Source: Oscillospiraceae bacterium (GTDB taxonomy: Bacteria > Bacillota > Clostridia > Oscillospirales > Ruminococcaceae). Taken from it: a DNA stretch of 64,000 bases. A program made the translations under genes and the position numbers. The notes under the pieces are model-generated. The model was given only the letters and a program-made list of their open reading frames with translations, made no database searches and had not been told where the DNA came from. Every line of letters starts with the position of its first letter. Within the stretch, counting starts at the first letter, position 1. Positions 8,917 to 16,430 of this stretch are shown here, piece after piece. The stretch is taken from assembly GCA_017532085.1 (NCBI GenBank), contig JAFXJT010000004.1, positions 1 through 64,000 of the forward strand, read 5' to 3'.

Positions 8917-9535
8917 TCTCCTCCGTTTCTGTGCCTGTCAACTCAGAAAGCGGTTCTGCTTCCGGCAGCAATTCTGCCTCCGGAAGCGGTTGCGCATCAG
9001 GCAGCTCGGCACATTGTCTTGCGTAGGGAAGCGGCTTTGCAAGGGGCAGTTTTTGGGGAGCAGCTTCTTCTTTTTCCAAAAAGAGAATACAGAATATTAC
9101 CATAACAACGCCAACACTGACGCAGCAATCAGCGAAATTGAAAATGGCAAAATCAAAGAGCTGCAGATCCAGATAATCCACAACGGCTCCGCCGCGGAAG
9201 ATTCGATCAATCAGATTGCCGATACCGCCGGCGATGGTCAGCGGCAGCGCAATCAGCATCCAGCGATGCTTTTGATACAAGCGATGCATCAGAATCACGC
9301 AAATTAGGATCATCAGCAGCGGGAACACAATCAGAAACACTCTGGATCCGCTGAGCATACTGAACGCAGCACCGGTATTTTCGGTATAAGTGAGATGCAT
9401 CCAATCAAAATCACCGATAGGCAGAAAACTGCGTGAGGGTTGTCCCTGCAAATTGGCAATAGCCCAGAGCTTGATCCATTGATCGATGCCGATGAGCAGC
9501 AGAATAACTGTATAAATGATACCGAAGAGCAGCAA
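8906..9535 (-). CDS. lspA: lipoprotein signal peptidase (signal peptidase II)
   Basis: 209 residues starting at a TTG nine bases behind AAAGGAG. Four membrane helices are visible. The catalytic aspartates lie in GGIGNLIDRI and FNFADCCV, the family signatures; the first conserved block is YTENTGAAFSM. It removes signal peptides from diacylglyceryl-modified prolipoproteins; several lipoproteins are encoded in this window. Typical LspA proteins are ~150-165 residues. This one has an extra C-terminal cytoplasmic tail of ~55 residues rich in Pro, Leu and Glu with near-repeats (LPEAELLPEAEPLSE), of unknown role. Confidence 0.93.
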   Translation of the reverse strand: MLLFGIIYTVILLLIGIDQWIKLWAIANLQGQPSRSFLPIGDFDWMHLTYTENTGAAFSMLSGSRVFLIVFPLLMILICVILMHRLYQKHRWMLIALPLTIAGGIGNLIDRIFRGGAVVDYLDLQLFDFAIFNFADCCVSVGVVMVIFCILFLEKEEAAPQKLPLAKPLPYARQCAELPDAQPLPEAELLPEAEPLSELTGTETEENDV

Positions 9536-9565
9536 AGTAACGGACTCCTTTCTTTAGGAAAGAAA

Positions 9566-9598
9566 AGTAACCTGTGCGACTACGCCGTACAGGTTACT
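9566..9598 (-). terminator. terminator behind divIVA
   Basis: Perfect inverted repeat AGTAACCTGT (9566-9575) / ACAGGTTACT (9589-9598). On the minus strand it is followed by TTTCTTTCC. It lies between divIVA and lspA, so it may partly insulate lspA-rluD-HAD from the upstream genes. Confidence 0.7.
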
Positions 9599-9616
9599 GA
9601 ATCAATTCATGTTAGA

Positions 9617-10384
9617 TTAGGAACGCTTTCTGCGGCGATCATCCCGACGACGATCATCCCGACGGCTGCCGAATTGGAGATCACTGAAACGATCCTCCTG
9701 CTCGGCACGGACAGCCTTCTGAGAAAACTCAGAGGTGCGGAAAGGATCACGGGCTTGTTGTGCAGCAGCTGCATCATCCGCAGCAAACAAGCCATCTGCC
9801 ACAGCATCGGCATCAACTGTTGCTGCATCCTCGGATTCCACAACTTCAGCTTCCACTTCTTCGATTGCCTCATCGGTTTCCTCGCCGGCCTCTTCGATGT
9901 CATCGATGGTCTCCGGCAGCTTGGAAATCTGCTCCAAATGCTCTTTATAAAGCTCAAAGAGAGTCTTTTTGAAGGTAGCGACCTGTCGCTGTGTAGCAAC
10001 CAGAGTTCGATTTTCCTGCTCAAGCTGCTCGGAGGTACGGCGGAGCTGTTCTTCCTGCTCCTCAACTGCAGCGGCATGAATTGCGGATGCTTTGGATTTT
10101 GCATCCTCTTCGATCTGTTCCGCCTTTTCCTTAGCGGTTTCCAGCACTTCACGAGCCTGCTTCTGAGCACCGATCAGTGCATTCTTCAGATCTTCTTCGC
10201 TGGCCTTATACTCACGCACCTTATCGGCAAGCAGCTGTACCTTGTTATTGGATTCGGCAAGCTCCTGCTCCATCAAGCGCAAATCAGACTCTACCTGCGA
10301 GAGGAAAGCATCCACCTCTTCAGGGCTGTAACCGAACTTGATTTTTTCAAACTTCTTTTTACGGATATCCTTCGCAGTGATCAT
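9617..10384 (-). CDS. divIVA: DivIVA-family cell division/polarity protein
   Basis: 255 residues. The N-terminus has the DivIVA lipid-binding signature: ITAKDIRKKKFEKIKFGYSP then EEVDAFL, followed by a long coiled coil (residues ~30-165) rich in E, K, Q and A. The C-terminal third is acidic and alanine-rich and ends in a very basic repeat (RRDDRRRDDRRRKRS). DivIVA proteins bind negatively curved membrane at septum and poles and recruit division, wall and sporulation factors. It lies in the conserved yggS-sepF-divIVA neighbourhood. Confidence 0.93.
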   Translation of the reverse strand: MITAKDIRKKKFEKIKFGYSPEEVDAFLSQVESDLRLMEQELAESNNKVQLLADKVREYKASEEDLKNALIGAQKQAREVLETAKEKAEQIEEDAKSKASAIHAAAVEEQEEQLRRTSEQLEQENRTLVATQRQVATFKKTLFELYKEHLEQISKLPETIDDIEEAGEETDEAIEEVEAEVVESEDAATVDADAVADGLFAADDAAAAQQARDPFRTSEFSQKAVRAEQEDRFSDLQFGSRRDDRRRDDRRRKRS

Positions 10385-10406
10385 GATAAACTCCTTTGCT
10401 GATATC

Positions 10407-10979
10407 TTACATCATTGCAACGCCATTGGATTCCAGCTCATTGACGAGATCCTCGCCGATAAAGCCGACGTTATAAGGCGTAATGATATAAGTGAGATTT
10501 GCGACGGGCTTCAGGCTGCCGCCGTTTGCATAAGCCACACCCACCAGAAAATCAATGATGCGGCGCTTATTTTCGGAAGAAGCGGTTTCAAGATTAAGAA
10601 CAACGGTTCTTTTGGAGATCAGATGATCTGCAATCTGCTTCGCATCGGTAAATACCTCAGGCTTTACCAGAACAACCTGAAGCTGTGCGGTTGCTTGAAT
10701 ATTCACGACCTTGCTGCGCTTTTCGGCAGAATCCTCAAAGCTGCCGGCACTTGCGGATGCGGTATCGCGGGACTCACGAGGCTCAGCAGCGGTACGCTGT
10801 TCACGGGAATCGTAAGAGGATCTGGTATCACGGGATTCCTTCGGCTCACGGCTGCCCCATTTGGACTCTGCACGTGTTTCGCTGCGAGATTCTCTGGTCT
10901 CACGAACGGGCTCACCCTCGTAGCCATCGTCTTCCTTCGAGGTGAAGAAATCGACCATATTGTTCAGAAACTTTTTCAT
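10407..10979 (-). CDS. sepF: SepF, FtsZ-anchoring cell division protein
   Basis: 190 residues. The N-terminal amphipathic membrane anchor (MKKFLNNMVDFFTSKEDD) is followed by a ~70-residue disordered linker rich in R, E, S (repeated RESR/ETR/SRE units). The SepF globular domain occupies residues ~92-185 (KVVNIQATAQLQVVLVKPE, ISKRTVVLNLE, RRIIDFLVGVAYANGG). SepF polymerises at the inner side of the septum and tethers FtsZ filaments. AAAAGGAG precedes the ATG. The linker is longer than in Bacillus SepF. Confidence 0.93.
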   Translation of the reverse strand: MKKFLNNMVDFFTSKEDDGYEGEPVRETRESRSETRAESKWGSREPKESRDTRSSYDSREQRTAAEPRESRDTASASAGSFEDSAEKRSKVVNIQATAQLQVVLVKPEVFTDAKQIADHLISKRTVVLNLETASSENKRRIIDFLVGVAYANGGSLKPVANLTYIITPYNVGFIGEDLVNELESNGVAMM

Positions 10980-11025
10980 TGATCTTCTCCTTTTCTTTTT
11001 TTATGTGTGGATGGGTTTGCTTATC

Positions 11026-11042
11026 ACACGGCACAGCCGTGT
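11026..11042. repeat. small hairpin between yggS and sepF
   Basis: ACACGGC (11026-11032) pairs with GCCGTGT (11036-11042) around a 3-base loop. No U-run follows on either strand, so it is more likely an RNA-stability or processing element than a terminator. Confidence 0.35.
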
Positions 11043-11056
11043 TACTGACGAAACAA

Positions 11057-11776
11057 TCATGGCTTCGGAGGATAAACTCGTTTGCCAAAGAGTGCACTTC
11101 CCAGACGCACCATCGTTGATCCATGGCGAATGGCGGCGGTATAATCGCCGGACATTCCCATAGAAAGGGTATCCATGGGTGCGATTGCCTGCATTTTCCG
11201 ATACAGTGCATTGACCTCACCAAAGATGCGATCAGCAGTGCACGGATCAGTGAAGGGCGGTGGAATCACCATCAGTCCGCAGATCTTCAGCTCCTGAAGC
11301 TGCAGAACATCTCGCAGCAGATCAGGGAGTGCATTGGGAGAAACACCGGATTTAGAAGCTTCTCCGGCAATATTGACCTCCAGCAGAATCGGCTGCACAA
11401 GCTGTTTGATTCTGGCTTGTTTGCTGATTTCCTGTGCCAGATGAAGGCTGTCCACCGAATGGATCAAAGTCACATTTCCGACAATCTGTTTGACCTTATT
11501 GGTTTGCAGATGTCCGATAAACTGCACTTCAGCGTCGGGGTCATAGTCTTCTTTTTTAGAGAGGTATTCCTGCACACGGTTTTCACCGAGCACGCGGATT
11601 CCTGCTGCCACAGCGGCATTGACCTGTTCGGGCGGGACCGTTTTGGTGACCGCCATCAGTGTTACCTCTGCCGGATCTCTGTCAGCATGGATACAGGCCT
11701 GTCGAATGTTCTGCAGCGCTTCATTGCATCTGCCGACGATTTCCTGCCGGATCGATATGGGGCATTCAGCTGCCAT
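11057..11776 (-). CDS. yggS: YggS/PROSC family pyridoxal-phosphate homeostasis protein
   Basis: 239 residues, single TIM-barrel domain of the alanine-racemase N-terminal fold. The PLP lysine is in LMAVTKT; other family blocks are GENRVQEY, FIGHLQTNK, HSVDS, SMGMSGDYTAAI and MVRLGSALFG. These proteins bind PLP and keep its free level balanced; they have no known catalytic activity. Conserved gene neighbour of sepF in Gram-positives. It overlaps the upstream HlyD-like gene by 11 bases, indicating co-transcription. Confidence 0.93.
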   Translation of the reverse strand: MAAECPISIRQEIVGRCNEALQNIRQACIHADRDPAEVTLMAVTKTVPPEQVNAAVAAGIRVLGENRVQEYLSKKEDYDPDAEVQFIGHLQTNKVKQIVGNVTLIHSVDSLHLAQEISKQARIKQLVQPILLEVNIAGEASKSGVSPNALPDLLRDVLQLQELKICGLMVIPPPFTDPCTADRIFGEVNALYRKMQAIAPMDTLSMGMSGDYTAAIRHGSTMVRLGSALFGKRVYPPKP

Positions 11777-13022
11777 TTGCCATCACTCCGTCCACAATAA
11801 TATCATCATACAATGCCACATAGCCTGTCCCTGCATTTAAAGCGGAAAGATAAAAATCCTCGCCTTCGTAGATGATATCCAGCTTACGGAACTCTGCATT
11901 TTCACCAATGAGCACATACACGCCCATATATTTGGTGTTCTGCTGATAAGAAGAGCCGTTTTCATCGGTTACCGTTTCGGAAATCTCCTGAAAACGAATG
12001 GCAGAGCGAGGAATCTTTACACCTTCAATGGTATCCCGCAGCAGTTCGACACGTTCGGTTCGGTGCTGCACGACATCATAGGTCATTTTTTCACAACGAA
12101 GCGTGATTTGGGTTTCACTGATATTACCGGCAGAAATCAAAGAAACGACTTCTGTGCTGATGGTTTCAGAAACGGATTCGAGCCGTATTTTTACCCGATC
12201 ACCTTCGGAAAGTCTCATCTTTGTATTATCAAACACCCCAACGATATACCATGCATAGCCATTGATCAGTTTGCCGATGGCATTGGGATTGTATTCGGCA
12301 TCCGGCATACCGTCATCATTGACCGCTGCAATATCCTGCGGAGAAAGCGAGCGCATAGTGTCTACCGTGAGAACCGACTCATAGCCGTCCACATAGCTGA
12401 CAAAATAAGCGCTTTCCGAAGCGGTGATAATCTCAAAGGGCTCTGATTTTTTCGCTTCCAGCGAAGTGATTTCCTGTTGAAGCGTCTGAATATGGGAAGA
12501 AAAATCCGGTTCCGTGCCGGTGATCTTGCCGTAGGTACTCATCAGAACGGTCAGTTCACTTTTTTCCTCGGCAAGTGCATGGAAGTTTCCTTGCTCACGA
12601 AATCGGAGCATTTGTTTGTAATGCTCTTGAATCAGAGCAGAAAGATTTGCCGGCTGTGCATATTCACTGGTGCCGGGGTTCTCGATTTTTTCGAGCAGCG
12701 AAAGCTCTGCTTCCTTATCGGCAATTCTGCGGCGCAGATCAATCTGTTCCTCGCTGGAATAGACTTCTGCGATAACACTGCCGACACCCAGCTTTGCGCC
12801 ATCGGTGACGCAATAGCGCACAGCGCCTTGTCCCGAATAGCTTGCGACGGTTTCGTCGCGCACATAAACGCCCTGAAACGATGAAACCTCACTGATTTCC
12901 GCATAAATGGCAGTTTCGGTTTCATAGTCACGGTTCAGCAGATTGTAAATAATACTCACTGCTAAAACAACGGCGAATAGCAGGACAAGTGCGTCCAGAA
13001 TTCGCGTTGTAATTTCGTTCAT
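11766..13022 (-). CDS. HlyD-like membrane-anchored protein of the sepF cluster
   Basis: 418 residues with one N-terminal membrane helix (LDALVLLFAVVLAVSIIYNL, residues ~10-30). The rest is predicted outside the membrane: a biotinyl-lipoyl-like beta strand block (GAVRYCVTDGAKLGVGSVIA), a coiled-coil hairpin (~95-190), and a beta-rich part with YVALYDDIIVDG at the end. This layout resembles HlyD-type adaptor proteins, but no transporter gene is adjacent. Clostridia often have such a gene directly upstream of yggS-sepF, suggesting an envelope/division role. Function unproven. Confidence 0.6.
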   Translation of the reverse strand: MNEITTRILDALVLLFAVVLAVSIIYNLLNRDYETETAIYAEISEVSSFQGVYVRDETVASYSGQGAVRYCVTDGAKLGVGSVIAEVYSSEEQIDLRRRIADKEAELSLLEKIENPGTSEYAQPANLSALIQEHYKQMLRFREQGNFHALAEEKSELTVLMSTYGKITGTEPDFSSHIQTLQQEITSLEAKKSEPFEIITASESAYFVSYVDGYESVLTVDTMRSLSPQDIAAVNDDGMPDAEYNPNAIGKLINGYAWYIVGVFDNTKMRLSEGDRVKIRLESVSETISTEVVSLISAGNISETQITLRCEKMTYDVVQHRTERVELLRDTIEGVKIPRSAIRFQEISETVTDENGSSYQQNTKYMGVYVLIGENAEFRKLDIIYEGEDFYLSALNAGTGYVALYDDIIVDGVMANGS

Positions 13023-13025
13023 GGA

Positions 13026-13268
13026 TCAGCCTTCTTCCTTATCGATGGCATCCAGAATCGAAATTGCTCTTGCGGGAATGATGGTGGAGATTGCATGCTT
13101 AAACACAAGTTGCTGCTTGCCATCGCACTCCAAAATCACAGTATAGCTGTCAAAGCCGCGCACAACGCCCTTGAACTGATATCCATGCATCAGAAAAATC
13201 GTCAGCGGGATGCGATCTTTTCTTGCTTGGTTGAGGAAAACGTCCTGTAAATTCAAGCTCTTAGCCAT
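13026..13268 (-). CDS. hfq: RNA chaperone Hfq
   Basis: 80 residues from the ATG at 13268; the frame extends to 13337 but the homologous N-terminus begins at [18 protein letters not shown]. Sm1 motif: [21 protein letters not shown], with the variable part continuing SYTVILEC. Sm2 motif: [15 protein letters not shown], corresponding to the KH..iS.i.P signature. Hexameric ring that binds A-rich and U-rich RNA. Placement directly downstream of miaA is the classic order. Confidence 0.95.
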   Translation of the reverse strand: MAKSLNLQDVFLNQARKDRIPLTIFLMHGYQFKGVVRGFDSYTVILECDGKQQLVFKHAISTIIPARAISILDAIDKEEG

Positions 13269-13367
13269 AAACCTTGCCTCATTTCTCTTTTTAATATTTG
13301 TGTCTATCAAAATAAGCTGCGGCAAACCGCTTGCCAAATTGCAAACACGTTCACCTACACAAAATAC

Positions 13368-13396
13368 ATTATATCACAACTCCGTGCGATTTGCTA
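13368..13396 (-). promoter_or_regulatory. probable hfq promoter inside the end of miaA
   Basis: On the minus strand TAGCAA (13396-13391), 17-base spacer, TATAAT (13373-13368). It would give hfq its own start with a leader of about 90 bases that contains a small GGCAA/TTGCC hairpin (13321-13335). Confidence 0.45.
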
Positions 13397-14333
13397 TCAT
13401 TTTTTGGCATTTCTCCAAAATTTCAACATTTTCATAAATATCGTCTCGCACAAGCCATTGAATTTGCTCATTTCGACGAAACCAGGTTCCTTGTCGTTTG
13501 GCATAACGGCAAGTTTCCTGCTTCAGGACTGCAATGCAAGTATCGAATGACGCTTTTTCTTCGAGCCATGGCAGCAGTTCCTTATAGCCGATGGCGGCAG
13601 CGGCCGTGGCACGACGGCGGCCGCTTTCGTATTCTTCTCTCACTTCTTCCACCAGCCCCTGTTCGATCATCTGATCCACACGCAATCCGATGCGTTGATA
13701 CAGCAGCTGCCGATCGGCAAAACCGATTCCGATCCGAGTAATGCTCCAAGGCGAAGGCACGGCACGACTTTGTCTTGCATATTCGCTCAGCGGTGTACCC
13801 GTTAGCTGGTAGACCTCCAACGCTCTTATGATGCGCCGCAGATTGTTTGCATGGAGCCGTGCTGCTGTTTCGGGATCCCATTGACGCAGGCGCTCCAGCA
13901 GAACCGCATTGCCTTTTTGCGCAGCTTCTTCCGAAAGCTGCTGCCGCAGAGCCTCTGAGCTTGGGATATCCGGGAATTGAATATTATCCAGCAGGCTATC
14001 CACATATAATCCGGTACCGCCGACTACGATAGGCAGCTTGCCTTTTGCATGAATCTGTGCAATGGCTTTGCGTGCATATTCCACATAATCCGCTACGGAA
14101 CAGGGCGTTTCGGGGGACAGGATACTGATGAGATGATGGGGAATCCCCTGCATTTCTTCTTGCGTCGGTTTGGCGGTAGCAATATCCAGACCTTTGTAGA
14201 TCTGCATGGAATCTGCGGAGACCACCTCGCCGCCATAGGATTGCGCCAGCATAATGCCCAGTGCGGTTTTGCCGGATGCCGTGGCACCGACTACTGCCAG
14301 AACAGGCGGTTTTTCGGTTGACGGATATGTCAT
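13374..14333 (-). CDS. miaA: tRNA dimethylallyltransferase
   Basis: 319 residues. P-loop GATASGKTAL near the N-terminus, then SADSMQIYKGLDIATAKPT and GGTGLYVDSLL, the MiaA signatures; the swinging domain lies around IIRALEVYQLTGTPLSE. It transfers dimethylallyl from DMAPP to A37 of tRNAs reading U-starting codons. MiaB, which methylthiolates the product, is encoded in the same window at 31961. AAAGGAG precedes the ATG; 35 bases separate it from mutL. Confidence 0.95.
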   Translation of the reverse strand: MTYPSTEKPPVLAVVGATASGKTALGIMLAQSYGGEVVSADSMQIYKGLDIATAKPTQEEMQGIPHHLISILSPETPCSVADYVEYARKAIAQIHAKGKLPIVVGGTGLYVDSLLDNIQFPDIPSSEALRQQLSEEAAQKGNAVLLERLRQWDPETAARLHANNLRRIIRALEVYQLTGTPLSEYARQSRAVPSPWSITRIGIGFADRQLLYQRIGLRVDQMIEQGLVEEVREEYESGRRRATAAAAIGYKELLPWLEEKASFDTCIAVLKQETCRYAKRQGTWFRRNEQIQWLVRDDIYENVEILEKCQKMIANRTEL

Positions 14334-14368
14334 AGAGGCGGCAGTCTCCTTTCTGTTTGCAATCGGTT

Positions 14369-16393
14369 TTAGGATTGAATCCGTTGGAATTGCTTTTCGA
14401 TTTTATATTTTGAGAGCGTGAACAACACCGGTCTGCCGTGAGGGCAATGACGAATGCTGTCATCGGTCCATACACGCTCAGCGAGCACCTGCAGCTCTTG
14501 GGTGGTACTGTGGTCACCGGCACGGATGGCGGCTTTACAAGCCAGTGTGTGGAAATAATCATCCAGCAAATGGGCATCCGGCTGACGAAGCTCCATGGCG
14601 CAATGCGCAGCGAGCTCGGGGATGATCACATCAAAATCCAAGGCAGCACAGCTCAGCGGAACACCGGTCAATATGACAATCGGCGCTGTTTCAAAAGAAA
14701 ATGTAAAGCCCACCTGTTCCAGAGCATCTGCCTGCTCCTGCAATGCGGCGCATTCCGAGGATGGCAGCAATACCGAGGCAGGCTGCAGCAAAATCTGCCG
14801 ATCTTTGCATTGTCGGTTGCGGAAGCGCTCGAATAGAATGCGCTCGTGGGCGGCGTGCTTATCAATCATTACAAATTGTTCGCCTGCTTCTGCCAGAACA
14901 TAATTGGAGAACAATTCTCCAATGACACGAATCGGCGGCAACGAGGGCGCTTCTGTTGTTTTCGATGTATCTGCCAAAGCGGCAGCAGATTGCTGCTGCA
15001 TAGCTGCCATCAAATGCGGAAATGCGCTCAGTGCTTCCGCTGCAGAAGGTACTTCGGCGGCTGCAGGAGGCTGTGCTGCAAGTGGTTTCGATGGTGCAGC
15101 GATTGTTGTTTCGGGCAGCGCTGTTGTTTTGGGTGAAACTGCAATTGGCGGCACTGTTGGCTGTGGTGTAGCCATTGGCGTTTTGACAGCAGCAGGTGTT
15201 GTGATCGTTTTGGCTGTTGCGGAAGAAGCGGCAATCGGAAGGACCGGTTTCGGTTGTTCCGCTGCTGCAATGGGCAGAGGCTCCGGGGTGTTGGAATCCT
15301 GTCCGGGAACAGGTGCAAACCAATCTGTTTTTTTGGCTTTTGGCGATGGCTGCTGCTGTGCTTCGGGCATACGGAACTCATACAGCAAACCGTTTTGCGT
15401 CAATGCATTCATGGCAGCGAAATAGACTGCCGAGAACACTCGTTTTTCATCGGAAAAGCGTACTTCCGCCTTGGTAGGATGCATATTGACATCTACAATA
15501 CGAGGGGAAATATGAATCTGCATAACACAGGCGGGATATTTGCCGGTCATCAGTAACGTGCGATATGCCTCCTCCAATGCAGCGGTACAGGTCATGGAAC
15601 GGACTGCTCTGCCGTTGACAAAAAAGAATTGAAACGCACGATTTTGTCTTGCATATAACGGCTTAATGGCATAGCCCTCGATGGTAATGCCTTCTGTACC
15701 GTCATGAAATTCCTTAAATTGCACCGGCAGCAGATCACGGGCAAAATCCTTTCCGAAAATGGCATAAATGGCGGAATAAAGCTTTCCATCGCCGGGGGTA
15801 CAGAATTCGGTTTTGTTTTCACGAATCAGCCGAAAGGAGATTTCGGGATGGGACAGGGCGATTTTCTGAAATACCGCAGCACAGGCATTGCCCTCTGCGG
15901 TATCCTTTTTGAGAAAGCCTGCACGAACCGGTACGTTGAAAAACAGATCTCGCACAATAATGGTGGTACCTTCGGGGCAACCGCTTTGTTCAAAGCTTTT
16001 TTCTTCGCCGGCTTCAATCACATAATGAATCCCCAGAGGCGCTCCTGTTTGTCTGGTCAGCAGCTCCGTGCGGGATACCGCACAGATTGAAGCCAATGCT
16101 TCTCCGCGAAATCCCAGAGTCATAATCTGTTCCAGATCATATTTTTCTTTGATCTTGCTGGTGGCATGACGTAAAAAAGCAGTTTGTACTTGTTCGGGAG
16201 CAATGCCGCAGCCATCATCTGTTACACGCAGATACAGGGTACCGCCTCGTTTCAGCTCGGCGGTAATACGCTTTGCGCCGGCATCCACAGCATTTTCGGT
16301 CAGCTCCTTCAGCACGGATGCAGGGCGTTCGATGACTTCACCGGCAGCGATCAGCTCTGCAATATCCTTGGGCAAAACATGAATATCCGGCAT
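14369..16393 (-). CDS. mutL: DNA mismatch repair protein MutL
   Basis: 674 residues. N-terminal GHKL ATPase: IAAGEVIERPASVLKELTEN, DAGAKRI, DDGCGI and GFRGEAL. A linker of ~130 residues (~350-480) rich in A, P and T is predicted disordered. The C-terminal dimerisation/endonuclease domain has DKHAAHERILFE, ACKAAIRAGD and CPHGRP, the metal-site motifs of nicking MutL proteins; the first motif has Lys where the textbook form is DQHA. It nicks the new strand after MutS finds a mismatch. Directly downstream of mutS. Confidence 0.95.
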   Translation of the reverse strand: MPDIHVLPKDIAELIAAGEVIERPASVLKELTENAVDAGAKRITAELKRGGTLYLRVTDDGCGIAPEQVQTAFLRHATSKIKEKYDLEQIMTLGFRGEALASICAVSRTELLTRQTGAPLGIHYVIEAGEEKSFEQSGCPEGTTIIVRDLFFNVPVRAGFLKKDTAEGNACAAVFQKIALSHPEISFRLIRENKTEFCTPGDGKLYSAIYAIFGKDFARDLLPVQFKEFHDGTEGITIEGYAIKPLYARQNRAFQFFFVNGRAVRSMTCTAALEEAYRTLLMTGKYPACVMQIHISPRIVDVNMHPTKAEVRFSDEKRVFSAVYFAAMNALTQNGLLYEFRMPEAQQQPSPKAKKTDWFAPVPGQDSNTPEPLPIAAAEQPKPVLPIAASSATAKTITTPAAVKTPMATPQPTVPPIAVSPKTTALPETTIAAPSKPLAAQPPAAAEVPSAAEALSAFPHLMAAMQQQSAAALADTSKTTEAPSLPPIRVIGELFSNYVLAEAGEQFVMIDKHAAHERILFERFRNRQCKDRQILLQPASVLLPSSECAALQEQADALEQVGFTFSFETAPIVILTGVPLSCAALDFDVIIPELAAHCAMELRQPDAHLLDDYFHTLACKAAIRAGDHSTTQELQVLAERVWTDDSIRHCPHGRPVLFTLSKYKIEKQFQRIQS

Positions 16394-16430
16394 AGCTTGC
16401 TCCTTTCAGAATAGTAGTTGATGCATTGTT

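Noticed and set aside
9201..9980. Large plus-strand frames opposite lspA and divIVA
   Set aside because: Low-complexity antisense shadows of the charged and alanine-rich coding regions.
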